A stretch of DNA of 64,000 nucleotides, from the NCBI GenBank assembly GCA_028285495.1, contig JANQPB010000006.1:124001-188000 (forward strand), in the 5' to 3' direction. The notes beneath the pieces were generated by a model. It saw only the letters and a list, made by a program, of their open reading frames with translations. It was not told where the DNA came from and did not search any database. This DNA is from Acidimicrobiales bacterium (lineage in GTDB: Bacteria; Actinomycetota; Acidimicrobiia; Acidimicrobiales; SZUA-35). This document shows positions 40,062 to 48,304 of the stretch, piece after piece (position 1 is the stretch's first letter; each line of letters starts with the position of its first letter). The position numbers and the translations under genes are program-made.

Positions 40062-41544
40062 TCCCCGAGGGTTCCTGACCCACGACCGCCAGACCCCGAG
40101 CATGCGGCCGGTCCCGGTCCGCCTGCTCGACTGGAAGGAGGCCTACCCGGCCTTCGGCGACTCCGACGAGGAGCGGCTCTCCGTCCAGGTCCAGGCCTCG
40201 CGGTGCATGGACTGCGGCATCCCTTTCTGCAACCAGGGCTGCCCGCTCGGCAACCTGATACCGGACTGGAACGACCTCGTCTACCGCGACGACTGGCGCC
40301 AGGCCATCGAGGCCCTGCACGCAACCAACAACTTCCCGGAGTTCACCGGGCGGCTGTGCCCGGCGCCGTGCGAGGGGGCCTGCGTCGCCGGGATCAACAC
40401 CGACGCGGTGACGATCAAGAACATCGAGCTGACGATCATCGAGAAGGCGTGGGCCGAGGGCTGGGTGACCCCGGTCGTCCCGTCGAAGAAGACGGGCAAG
40501 TCGGTCGCCGTGGTCGGGTCCGGGCCGGCCGGACTGGCGGCGGCCCAGCAGCTGACCAGGGCCGGCCACGACGTCGCCGTCTACGAGCGGGCGCCCCGGA
40601 TCGGCGGCCTGCTGCGCTACGGCATCCCCGAGTTCAAGATGGAGAAGCACTACCTGGACCGCCGGCTCGAGCAGATGGAGGCCGAGGGCACCCGTTTCGT
40701 GACCAACGCCTACGTCGGCGGTCCAGACGACCATCCCGACCGGGTGTCGGCCGAGCAGCTGGCCGCCGACCACGATGCGGTGGTCATGGCCGGCGGGGCG
40801 ACGAACTGGCGGGACATGCCGTTGCCGGGGCGGGAGCTCGACGGCATCCACCAGGCCATGGAGTACCTGCCGCCGGCCAACGCCGTGCAGATGGGCGATC
40901 TCGACGACTGGCCGATCACGGCCGAGGGCAAGGCGGTCGTCATCATCGGCGGCGGCGACACCGGGGCCGACTGCCTCGGCACCGCCAATCGGCAGGGGGC
41001 CCGATCCGTCCACCAGTTCGAGATCATGCCCCGCCCGCCCCAGGAGCGCTCCGAGACCAACCCGTGGCCGACGTGGCCGGTGGTCTTCCGCACCGCCTCG
41101 GCCCACGAGGAGGGCGTCGAGCGCGTCTACTCCGTGTCGACCACCGAGTTCGTCGGGCGCGACGGGCGGGTCACCCAGCTGAAGGGCCACAGGGTCGACG
41201 TCAGCTTCGACGATGGTCGGCCGAGCTTCGAGAAGGTCGACGGCTCCGAGTTCACCCTCGACGCCGACCTGGTGCTGCTGGCCCTCGGCTTCGTCGGCCC
41301 CGAGGCCGACACCGCCGTCGGCGAGCTGGGTCTGGAGCTCGACGGCCGGGGCAACGTCGTCCGCGACATGGACTGGCGCAGCTCCCGCGACGGCATCTAC
41401 GTCTGTGGCGACATGGGCCGCGGTCAGAGCCTGATCGTGTGGGCCATCGCCGAGGGTCGGGCCTGCGCCGCCTCGGTCGACGCCGACCTGATGGGCGAGA
41501 CGCTGCTCCCGTCTCCGGTCAAGCCGACCGACAAGCCGCTCTAG
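40054..41544 (+). CDS. gltD: Glutamate synthase small subunit
   Basis: 496 residues. The N-terminal iron-sulphur region has [18 protein letters not shown] and [12 protein letters not shown]. An FAD-binding Rossmann [21 protein letters not shown] and an NADPH-binding [17 protein letters not shown] follow, and the end has [22 protein letters not shown]. It passes NADPH electrons to the large subunit. The ATG overlaps the gltB stop, so gltBD form one operon. Three stacked hairpins follow the stop. Confidence 0.97.
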
Positions 41545-41617
41545 CGGCTTGTCTCCGATCGTGTGCGACCGGGGCTTCGCCCCGGATCGCCTCGAGTTTC
41601 GCCGCAGGCGAAACTCG
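41531..41617. terminator. Three tandem hairpins after gltD
   Basis: ACAAGCCGCT-CT-AGCGGCTTGT (41531-41552, covering the stop), CCGGGGC-TTC-GCCCCGG (41569-41585) and CGAGTTTCGCC-GCA-GGCGAAACTCG (41593-41617) follow each other between the convergent gltD and DUF4388 genes. No T-tract is present, as is usual in GC-rich actinobacteria. They should end transcription from both sides. Confidence 0.8.
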
Positions 41618-41624
41618 CACGGCG

Positions 41625-42332
41625 CTAGGACTCTTCGATCAAACCTTCGAGGAGGAGGCGGTAGAGGGTCGAGCAGACCCGGAATGCGCTCTCGCCGGTT
41701 GCGGTGATGACCTCGGCCACCGAGGTCCGACCGTCGAGGTGGGCCAGGTACTGCCACTCGTCCGCGGTGACGACCCGTTCGAAGCGGAAGTCGGGCATGG
41801 CCGGGGCCAACCGGAACGTGGTGCTGGTCGAGGGGATCCGACCGGCGATCATCCGCCAGATCTCGATCCGGTGCTCGGCCTGGGCCAGCAGCGTGCCGGT
41901 GTCGCTGGCCAGACGGTCCCCGAGCCGGTGGCTGCGGCCCGACTCGAAGCTGAAGCCGGCCTCGGAGGGCACCAGCAGTTCGAAGAGGCTATTGAGGTTG
42001 TACTCGTGGAGGAGCCGGCGCAGCAGCGTCTCGCGCTCGGGCCGGGCCGACAGGACCTGGTCGAGCACCGGCTCGTGATCGTCCGACTCGGCGAACAGTC
42101 GCTCGATCTCGTCGAGGTTGCCGATCTCGGCGCCGTAGAGCACCGCACTGAGCGGTGAGCCCTCGCGGTTGGTGGCGAGGTAGACCTGTCCGTCGGAGAA
42201 CCAGATCTCGCCGCCGTCGGCGAGGCTGAGCGCCCCGGTCCGCCTGCGACTCTCGAGCGACCGCATCAGGGCAGCCAAGGGGAAATCGCCAAGGCTGCCG
42301 TTGAGCGCTTCCTCGGAGACGGTGGTACTCAC
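41625..42332 (-). CDS. DUF4388 domain protein
   Basis: 235 residues from GTG 42332. The N-terminus NGSLGDFPLAALMRSLESRRRTGALSLADGGEIWFSDGQVYLA is the DUF4388 (PATAN-type) pattern. The middle is a helical segment (LLRRLLHEYNLNSLFELLV) and the end is a winged-helix-like part (FRVCSTLYRLLLEGLIEES). DUF4388 proteins often accompany Roadblock and MglA-type GTPase systems; here it is divergent from exactly such a cluster, which suggests a link. No membrane segment. Function unknown. Confidence 0.8.
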   Translation of the reverse strand: MSTTVSEEALNGSLGDFPLAALMRSLESRRRTGALSLADGGEIWFSDGQVYLATNREGSPLSAVLYGAEIGNLDEIERLFAESDDHEPVLDQVLSARPERETLLRRLLHEYNLNSLFELLVPSEAGFSFESGRSHRLGDRLASDTGTLLAQAEHRIEIWRMIAGRIPSTSTTFRLAPAMPDFRFERVVTADEWQYLAHLDGRTSVAEVITATGESAFRVCSTLYRLLLEGLIEES

Positions 42333-42458
42333 CCCGCTCCATCGTCAGGAGCGTCCCGATCTTGAGGACTCGGGACGGCCGGCGGAGATCGGGCGGTCGA
42401 CTCATGTCGCAACGGGGCGGTCCGATAGGGACGGTGCCGACGAACAGGTGAGAGGACC

Positions 42459-44543
42459 ATGCTCCGTCAACGCAAACTCCGTGACCGTCTGGTGGCGATG
42501 GCCGCCCCGCCGATCGTCGTCGCCGCAGCTGTCGCCGCCACCAGCGCCGTGTTGCTCGATGGCGAGAGCGGCCAGCGAGTGGCCCTGGTCGGCCTGGCGG
42601 CGACGTTGCTCGTCACCCTCTGGAGCGTCATCGTCGGTGGTGCGGTGCTCCGCTCGCTGTCGGCCCTGGCCATCGAGGCGTCCGGCATGGCCGACGCCCA
42701 ACGGCGGGTCGCCGACGGCGACCTGGCCATCGAGGAGCTCCCGCCGCTCGGCTACGTCGGGCCGGCCGACGAGCTCGGGCGGGTGGCCGATGCCATCGAT
42801 GCGATGGCCCGGACGTCGGTCGAGGTGGCCGAGTCGCAGCGCCGATCGATCCGCGAGGGGCTGGCCACGATCGTGATCAACCTGGCCCGCCGCAACCAGA
42901 GCCTGCTCGACCGTCAGGTCGAGTACCTCGACGCCCTCGAGCAGAGCGAGGAGGATCCCGACCGGCTGGCCGAGCTGTTCCGGGTCGACCACCTGGCCAC
43001 CAGGATGCGGCGCAACGCCGAGAGCCTCCTGGTGCTGGCCGGGGCCGAGCCGGGGAAGCGTCGCGGTAACCCGGTGACGGTCTCCGACGTGCTGCGGGTC
43101 GCCATCGGTGAGGTCGAGAACTACCAGCACATCGAGCTCGGGGCGATCGACGACGGCGAGGTCCCGGCCGGGGTCGCCGTCGACCTGGCCCACCTGACCG
43201 CCGAGCTGATGGAGAACGCCACCCAGTTCTCGCCACCGTCTGCCCCCGTCGAGGTGTCGGCGATCCGCCACGCCCCGTCCGGGACGTACCGAGTCTCGAT
43301 CACCGACCAGGGCATGGGGCTCGGGGAGCGCCTCGACCACGCCAACCAGACCCTGGCCAACCCGCCCGAGCTCGGGCTCGGCATGGGCCGCTCGCTCGGC
43401 TTCATGGTCGTGGGGCGGCTGGCCCAGCGACTGCGGGCGACCGTCCGCCTCGACAGCAACGAGGGCGGAGGCACGATCGCCGAGGTCGAGCTACCGCTCG
43501 CCGTCCTGCAGGGTCACGAGCCTCCGGCCACCTCGGCGCCGCCCCCGTCCGCCCCGAGCCCGACGTCGGCCGGCGCCGAGCCGGCGCCGGACCCGGCCAC
43601 GAGCGCAGCGGCGACCCCGGATCCAGCCGCCGACGAGGCTCCCGTCGCCTCGACCACGCTCGAGAAGCTCCTCGGCATCACGCCGGGCGGGCCCACCCCA
43701 TCGCCTGACGTGGCCGGCCCCGTCGGTCCGGCGCCGATCGCCGCCAGTACGCCGGGCGCCTCCGGTCCCGTGGCCTCACCCGGACCGGCCGTGGAGCCGG
43801 GCGGACCCGACTCGCCCGAGTGGCAGCACCAATCGCCCTTCGCCCCGGGCGCCACCTCGGTCGACCGCCACCCGTCGTCGGCACCGATTCCTCCGGACGG
43901 GCCCGCCACGACCTGGGGCGACCTGCAGGACGATCGACCGGCGGGCCCCGAAGCGAGCGACGGCGGTTGGACCCAACCACCGGTCACCCCGCCCCCGGCG
44001 ACCCAGCATCCGGCGACCCGGCAGTCGGCGAGCGACCACCCGGCAACCGGGTATCCGACCAGCGACGATCCGGCGACCCAGCATCCGGCGACCCAGCATC
44101 CGGTGACCGGGTATCCGGCGACCCAGCTTCCGGCGACCGGGTATCCGGTGGCCCAGTCTCCGTCCGGCCCGGCTACGACCCCTGCGAGCGCCGGGCACGC
44201 ACCGCCCGGCGACCCGTCGCCGCCGACGCGATTCGACGAGGCGGTGCCGAGCGGCGACGCCTTCGAGAGCGGCGTCAACTCGCTGCTGCACCCGCCGGCG
44301 CCCACCGAGGACGCCACGTCCTCCGGCCTGCGCAGGCGGCAACGCGGTGCCTCGAACGTGCCGATCGGCGAGGGTCGCCCGGTCGCGGCCCCCTCCAGGA
44401 GCCCGGAGGAGGTCCGGGCCATGCTCGCCCGCTACCGCGACGGACTGAAGGACGGTCGCCGGCGCCCGCCGGCCACCGATCCGGGCGGTGGCACGCCGCA
44501 CGACCGGCAGCCGACCGATCAGCCAGACGACAGGAACGGATGA
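42459..44543 (+). CDS. Conservon-type sensor kinase (CvnA-like)
   Basis: 694 residues, start ATG with GAGAGGACC upstream. Two membrane helices near the N-terminus (APPIVVAAAVAATSAVLLD and VALVGLAATLLVTLWSVIVGG) enclose almost no outer domain, then a HAMP region, a dimerisation helix (NLARRNQSLLDRQVEYLDALE) with a possible phospho-His in FRVDHLATRMRR, and an ATPase domain with N-box AELMENATQFSPP and G-box DQGMGLGERLDH. About 320 C-terminal residues are Pro/Ala/Thr-rich and disordered, with 5-residue repeats. First gene of a four-gene cluster with Roadblock, DUF742 and GTPase, the streptomycete conservon layout. Confidence 0.92.
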   Translation: MLRQRKLRDRLVAMAAPPIVVAAAVAATSAVLLDGESGQRVALVGLAATLLVTLWSVIVGGAVLRSLSALAIEASGMADAQRRVADGDLAIEELPPLGYVGPADELGRVADAIDAMARTSVEVAESQRRSIREGLATIVINLARRNQSLLDRQVEYLDALEQSEEDPDRLAELFRVDHLATRMRRNAESLLVLAGAEPGKRRGNPVTVSDVLRVAIGEVENYQHIELGAIDDGEVPAGVAVDLAHLTAELMENATQFSPPSAPVEVSAIRHAPSGTYRVSITDQGMGLGERLDHANQTLANPPELGLGMGRSLGFMVVGRLAQRLRATVRLDSNEGGGTIAEVELPLAVLQGHEPPATSAPPPSAPSPTSAGAEPAPDPATSAAATPDPAADEAPVASTTLEKLLGITPGGPTPSPDVAGPVGPAPIAASTPGASGPVASPGPAVEPGGPDSPEWQHQSPFAPGATSVDRHPSSAPIPPDGPATTWGDLQDDRPAGPEASDGGWTQPPVTPPPATQHPATRQSASDHPATGYPTSDDPATQHPATQHPVTGYPATQLPATGYPVAQSPSGPATTPASAGHAPPGDPSPPTRFDEAVPSGDAFESGVNSLLHPPAPTEDATSSGLRRRQRGASNVPIGEGRPVAAPSRSPEEVRAMLARYRDGLKDGRRRPPATDPGGGTPHDRQPTDQPDDRNG
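43996..44165 (+). repeat. 15-bp repeat in the kinase tail
   Basis: Codons for PAT-x-x units (PATQH, PATRQ, PATGY, PVTGY) are repeated about eleven times in the unstructured tail of the kinase, with the DNA unit CCGGCGACCCAGCAT varying. The frame is kept because the unit is 15 bp. Confidence 0.8.
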
Positions 44544-44547
44544 GCCG

Positions 44548-44970
44548 ATGAGCCAACTGAGCACCGAGGCCAGCAACGTCAACTGGCTGGTCAACAACTT
44601 CGTCAACCAGGTCCCGGGCGTCTCCGACGCCGTCGTCGTCTCCTCGGACGGCCTGCCCATCGCCTCCTCGGCCGGCCTCGACCGGGACTCGATCGACCGG
44701 TTCTCGGCCGTCGCCTCCGGACTGATCGGCCTGAGCTACGGCGCCGCCGGCCGGTTCGGCGGGGGTGCGGTCACCGAGGTGATCGTCGAGATGGAGCACG
44801 CCTTCCTGTTCGTCACCGGCATCAGCGACGGCTCCCTGCTGGCGGTCATGGCCGAGGCCTCGGCCGACGTCGGCCTGGTCGGCTACGAGATGGCGGTACT
44901 GGTCGAGAAGGCCGGTGCATCGTTGACCCCCGAGCTCCGGGCCGAGCTGCAGGCGGCGCTGCCCCGATGA
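44548..44970 (+). CDS. Roadblock/LC7-domain protein (CvnB-like)
   Basis: 140 residues from ATG 44548, 4 bp after the kinase stop. The whole protein is one Roadblock/LC7 fold: NVNWLVNNFVNQVPGVSDAVVVSSDGLPIASSAGLDRD, then VIVEMEHAFLFVTGISDGSLLAVM. In conservons this domain is thought to act as an adaptor between the kinase and the GTPase, working as a GTPase regulator. The stop overlaps the DUF742 start (ATGA). Confidence 0.92.
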   Translation: MSQLSTEASNVNWLVNNFVNQVPGVSDAVVVSSDGLPIASSAGLDRDSIDRFSAVASGLIGLSYGAAGRFGGGAVTEVIVEMEHAFLFVTGISDGSLLAVMAEASADVGLVGYEMAVLVEKAGASLTPELRAELQAALPR

Positions 44971-45332
44971 CCGACATGGACGACGAGGGTCCACCGCCGA
45001 CCCTCCGGGTCCGGCCCTACACGATGACCAGGGGCCGGACCGACACCGACGTCGAGCTGACGATCGAGACCATGATCCGGGCCACCCCCGAGCGGGCCAC
45101 CCGCCCGGCGACCGTCGCCGAGGCCGGCGCCATCGTCGAGCTGTGCGCCGACCCGCAGTCGATCGCCGAGATCTCGGCCCACCTGGTACTGCCGTTGCAG
45201 GTGGTCAAGGTGCTGGTCGGCGACCTGGTGATGAGTCAGGCGGTCAGCACCCATCGCGGCGGGTTCCAGGCCGACGGGCGGCCGGACCTGGCCCTTCTGG
45301 AACGAGTCCTCGACGGGCTCCAGAGCCTGTGA
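44967..45332 (+). CDS. DUF742 protein (CvnC-like)
   Basis: 121 residues. The DUF742 pattern is seen: LRVRPYTMTRGRTDTDVELTIETMI and AGAIVELCADPQSIAEISAHLVLPLQVVKVLVGDLV, the second being a winged-helix-like segment. Third component of the conservon; partner binding only, no catalytic motif. Ends 7 bp before the GTPase start. Confidence 0.92.
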   Translation: MTDMDDEGPPPTLRVRPYTMTRGRTDTDVELTIETMIRATPERATRPATVAEAGAIVELCADPQSIAEISAHLVLPLQVVKVLVGDLVMSQAVSTHRGGFQADGRPDLALLERVLDGLQSL

Positions 45333-45339
45333 GGTCGAC

Positions 45340-45903
45340 GTGAGCAATCCGATACCAGTCAAGATCGTCGTCGCCGGCGGGTTCGCCGTCGGCAAGACCA
45401 CCTTCGTCGGGTCGATCTCCGACATCGACCCCCTCACCACCGAGGCCAACATGACCGCGGTCAGCGAGGGCGTCGACGACCTCGGCGACGCGGCGACGAC
45501 CAAGCGGGGCACCACGGTCGCCATGGACTTCGGCCGGGTCGCGCTGAGCGACGACCTCGTGCTGTACGTGTTCGGTACGCCGGGACAGGACCGCTTCCAC
45601 TTCATGTGGGACGAGCTGGTCCGCGGCGCCATCGGCGCCGTCGTGCTGGTCGACACCGACCGGCTCGACGCCTGCTTCCCGGCCGTCGACTACATGGAGC
45701 AGACCGGCGTTCCCTTCGTCGTCGCCATCAACGCCTTCGACGGCGTGCTGCACCACCACCCGGACGACGTCCGGGAGGCGCTCGACGTCCCGTCGCACGT
45801 ACCGGTCGTCGTCACCGATGCCCGCCACAAGGCGGCGGTCCGGGACTCGATCGTCGCCCTGGTCCGCCACGCCATGGCGATGGCGACGGCCCGGACCGGC
45901 TGA
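45340..45903 (+). CDS. Small Ras-like GTPase (CvnD/MglA-like)
   Basis: 187 residues, GTG start. P-loop VVAGGFAVGKTTFVGSIS, G3 region YVFGTPGQDRF, and a relaxed G4 NAFD (in place of NKxD). The prenylation tail of eukaryotic Ras is absent, as usual. It probably switches between GTP and GDP forms under control of the Roadblock partner and relays the kinase signal. Fourth and last gene of the conservon. Confidence 0.92.
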   Translation: MSNPIPVKIVVAGGFAVGKTTFVGSISDIDPLTTEANMTAVSEGVDDLGDAATTKRGTTVAMDFGRVALSDDLVLYVFGTPGQDRFHFMWDELVRGAIGAVVLVDTDRLDACFPAVDYMEQTGVPFVVAINAFDGVLHHHPDDVREALDVPSHVPVVVTDARHKAAVRDSIVALVRHAMAMATARTG

Positions 45904-46005
45904 TCGCGGCACCGCGGCCGCCCACCGACGGTGGGCCGGCAGCCGGCGAGCGACCGGTCGACGGCACCGCCGGGCTCCAACGGGCCCGGCGGCGCAGCGG
46001 TCCGC

Positions 46006-46011
46006 TACGGT
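46006..46011 (+). promoter_or_regulatory. -10 hexamer TACGGT of a leaderless gene
   Basis: TACGGT lies 7 nt before ATG 46019. The same hexamer and spacing occur at the GDPD gene (49877-49872), and equivalent TANNNT hexamers occur before several other genes here. Confidence 0.55.
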
Positions 46012-46018
46012 CGGCCGG

Positions 46019-46762
46019 ATGGACGACCAGGGCATGACGGCGACCGACGACGTCGAGCCGGCGACGGCGGCGACGCCGACCGGGATCGACCTGCTCGACG
46101 GCCTGGCCACCACCCGGGCGATCCGCCGCTACCGAAGCGAGCCGATCCCCGATGACGACCTGGCAACGATCCTGTTCAGCGCCACCCGGGCCCCGACCGG
46201 TTCCAACCGTCAGGGCTTCCGCTTCCTCGTGCTGCGGGACGGGCATCGGGCGGTCGAGGCAAAGGCACTGCTCGGGGAGACGTTCCGTCGCGGCTGGAAC
46301 GAGAAGCGGTCCACCGACGGGTACACCGAGGGCAGCGGCGCCGACGACGACTCGCCGAAGGCCAGGATGGCGAGGGCCATGCAGCACTTCGTCGACCACT
46401 TCGAGTCGACCCCGGTGGTGATCCTGGCCTGCGTCAGGGCCCGGCACGACGGCATCCTCGATGGGGCGTCGGTCTACCCGGCGTGCCAGAACATCCTGCT
46501 CGCGGCCAGGGCGCTCGGCTACGGCGGCGTGCTGACCGGTTGGCATCGACTGGTCGAGGACGAGCTGCGGGCGCTGCTCGCCATCCCGGACGAGTTCCGG
46601 CTGGCGGCCACGATCCCGCTCGGTCGGCCCGAGGGGCGGCACGGTCCGGTGCGTCGCCGGCCGATGGGTGAGCTGGTGTTCGACGACGTGTGGGACGGTG
46701 AGGCGGCCTGGGCCGTCGACCCGCCCGGCACCCGCTTCACCCAGGCCGGACCACCACGCTGA
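46019..46762 (+). CDS. Nitroreductase-family protein
   Basis: 247 residues from ATG 46019. The N-terminal FMN-phosphate motif is TTRAIRRYRSEPIPDDDL, APTGSNRQGFRFLVL contributes the second contact, and SVYPACQNILLAARALGYGGVLTGW is the family C-terminal region. An FMN oxidoreductase acting on nitro, quinone or similar compounds; the physiological substrate is unknown. The 115-bp gap after the conservon and its own -10 suggest independent transcription. Confidence 0.88.
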   Translation: MDDQGMTATDDVEPATAATPTGIDLLDGLATTRAIRRYRSEPIPDDDLATILFSATRAPTGSNRQGFRFLVLRDGHRAVEAKALLGETFRRGWNEKRSTDGYTEGSGADDDSPKARMARAMQHFVDHFESTPVVILACVRARHDGILDGASVYPACQNILLAARALGYGGVLTGWHRLVEDELRALLAIPDEFRLAATIPLGRPEGRHGPVRRRPMGELVFDDVWDGEAAWAVDPPGTRFTQAGPPR

Positions 46763-46776
46763 GCGATCTCGCCGTT

Positions 46777-47472
46777 TCAGCCCATCGGGTCGGCGCCGAT
46801 GAACTGCAGGGCTCGCTCGAGGAACGGAAACGCCTTCGGCAGCCCGAAGTGGTCGACCCGGGGCAGGGTCAGCAGCTCGCCGTTGGGCAGCGCCTCGGCC
46901 AGCGGCTCGCCCGGTCCGGCGAAGTCCTGGTCGCCGAGGACCACCAGGACCGGGTTGGTCACGGCGGCCAGCACCTCCGGCGTGAGCGTCGGCCTCGCCC
47001 GCTGGATGAACGCGGCAAGCGCCTTCGGATCGTTGCCGTCCGACTCGGCCAGGCTCTTGAAGTGCTGGTTGACCAGGTGGTCCGGATCGCCCCGGCCCTC
47101 CAGTGCGTCGAGGATGGGGTTGCCGTCGCGCTCGGCGAACAGCCCACCGCCGACCCCGCCGACCACGATCCGCTCGAACCGGTCGGGGTCCTCGACCGCG
47201 AGCGCCAGGACGATGGCCGCACCGGCCGAGTAACCGATGGCGTCGACCGGCCCGTCGTCCGGCAGCTCGGCGGCCACCAGCTCCTCGACGGCGCCGTAGG
47301 CCTCGACGTCGTGTGGCTTCGGAGCGTCGCCGTGGCCGAGCAGATCGGGGGCGATGACCGGCCGGCCGGCATCGGTCAACAGGTCGATCCAACCGGGCTC
47401 CCGCCAGGTCCGTTCGGCCGACGTGGTGAAGCCGTGGACGAGCAGGACGGGCCGCGAGGTGTCGCCAGACAT
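46777..47472 (-). CDS. Alpha/beta hydrolase
   Basis: 231 residues from ATG 47472; the track start at 47757 overlaps the next gene. Oxyanion strand VLLVHGFTTSAERTW, nucleophile elbow GYSAGAAIVLAL, acid VLGDQDFAG and His in LPRVDHFGLP complete the Ser-Asp-His triad. No signal peptide. Substrate unknown (ester, lactone or haloalkane hydrolases share the fold). The leaderless -10 TACGTT lies 7 nt before the start. Confidence 0.88.
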   Translation of the reverse strand: MSGDTSRPVLLVHGFTTSAERTWREPGWIDLLTDAGRPVIAPDLLGHGDAPKPHDVEAYGAVEELVAAELPDDGPVDAIGYSAGAAIVLALAVEDPDRFERIVVGGVGGGLFAERDGNPILDALEGRGDPDHLVNQHFKSLAESDGNDPKALAAFIQRARPTLTPEVLAAVTNPVLVVLGDQDFAGPGEPLAEALPNGELLTLPRVDHFGLPKAFPFLERALQFIGADPMG

Positions 47473-47479
47473 GGCCGCC

Positions 47480-47485
47480 AACGTA
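47480..47485 (-). promoter_or_regulatory. -10 hexamer TACGTT of a leaderless gene
   Basis: TACGTT (47485-47480) sits 7 nt before ATG 47472 on the minus strand, supporting that start codon over the longer track ORF. Confidence 0.5.
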
Positions 47486-47578
47486 TCGCCCGGTGCCGAC
47501 CCGGTGCCAGGGCGGCCGACCCGGCGTGCCGTCGGCGTCGGGTGACGGGCGAGTCGGCCCGACCCGGCTCGGCAGGGC

Positions 47579-47815
47579 CTAGGCGACCGCTCGCTCGTCG
47601 TCGAGGTCGATCGGAGCCGGCTCGACCGCGCTGCGGCGGATGGCGCAGATGTCGGCCGTTCGATAGCTGGCGAGGCGAACGCTCCACGAGTCGATGACCT
47701 GGCGGTCGCCGCAGAACGAGAAGAACGTGGTGAGGGGGCCTTCCTGCTGGTAGGCATCGGCCCCGTCGACGAAGTCGGTGGTCTGGTCGGTCAGGGTCAC
47801 GGCGAACAGGGCCAT
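47579..47815 (-). CDS. Small conserved-looking protein, unknown function
   Basis: 78 residues (MALFAVTLTDQTTDFVDGADAYQQEG). ATG 47815 has GAGAGGAG 7 nt upstream, a strong RBS, which argues for a real gene. Pattern of beta-strands with two Cys (FFSFCGDRQVIDSW and ADICAIRRS). No signal or membrane helix. The family is not recognised. Divergent from the DUF5522 gene, with the paired DnaA-box-like sites between. Confidence 0.7.
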   Translation of the reverse strand: MALFAVTLTDQTTDFVDGADAYQQEGPLTTFFSFCGDRQVIDSWSVRLASYRTADICAIRRSAVEPAPIDLDDERAVA

Positions 47816-47926
47816 GGCGTCGCTCCTCTCCAGGCGATCGCGGGGTGGGTGCCGGGGGTGGTTGGTCCGGTGTGCTGTCTGCTCTCAACGTACGACGAAG
47901 CAGTTGTGCGGTTCCAGAGGGGTAAC

Positions 47927-47954
47927 CCTGTGGATTTCGACAGTTGTCCACAGG
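47927..47954. promoter_or_regulatory. Inverted pair of DnaA-box-like sites
   Basis: CCTGTGGA (47927-47934) and TCCACAGG (47947-47954) form a perfect 8-bp inverted repeat with a 12-nt spacer. The right half is part of TTGTCCACA (47944-47952), the preferred actinobacterial DnaA box. It lies between two divergent small genes. It may be a DnaA-controlled regulatory site rather than an origin, as only two boxes are present and no AT-rich stretch is near. Confidence 0.5.
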
Positions 47955-47995
47955 CTTGTCGCCGGTCCGGACCGACCTCGGGCCGACGTCGCCGG

Positions 47996-48001
47996 TAGCC
48001 T
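47996..48001 (+). promoter_or_regulatory. -10 hexamer TAGCCT of a leaderless gene
   Basis: TAGCCT lies 6 nt before GTG 48008, which has no RBS. This supports the GTG as start of the DUF5522 gene. Confidence 0.5.
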
Positions 48002-48007
48002 GGATCG

Positions 48008-48304
48008 GTGACCGACGGCGCACCGGAGACGGGCGGGGAGGCGCCGATCCGGGCGACGAGACCGGGGTGGCGGGACACCCCACACCCGAGCCGCCTCGAC
48101 CGGACGAGACCGGATCACGACCGGGTCCTGGATGCCCACCGCGCCGCGGTCGAGCGGGGCGATGCCGGCTACCTCGACCCGTCGAGCGGGCTGTTCGTCA
48201 TGACCGCCGTCCACTTGCGCCGACGGGGCTGGTGCTGTGATCGTGGTTGTCGACACTGCCCCTACATCGGGGCCCAGACAGCGACCGAGGGACCGTCACG
48301 ATGA
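48008..48304 (+). CDS. DUF5522 protein with Cys motif
   Basis: 98 residues. The C-terminal RRGWCCDRGCRHCPY is the DUF5522 signature (four Cys that may bind metal). The N-terminus is Pro/Arg/Asp-rich and probably disordered, with SGLFVMTAVHL in between. Function unknown. Its stop overlaps the crotonase ATG (ATGA), so the two are translationally coupled. Confidence 0.85.
   Translation: MTDGAPETGGEAPIRATRPGWRDTPHPSRLDRTRPDHDRVLDAHRAAVERGDAGYLDPSSGLFVMTAVHLRRRGWCCDRGCRHCPYIGAQTATEGPSR

Noticed and set aside
47887-47920. ECF-sigma promoter (GGAAC and GTT) before the 78-residue gene
   Set aside because: GGAAC is present but the spacing to GTT (21 nt) or CGTC (13 nt) is outside the usual range.
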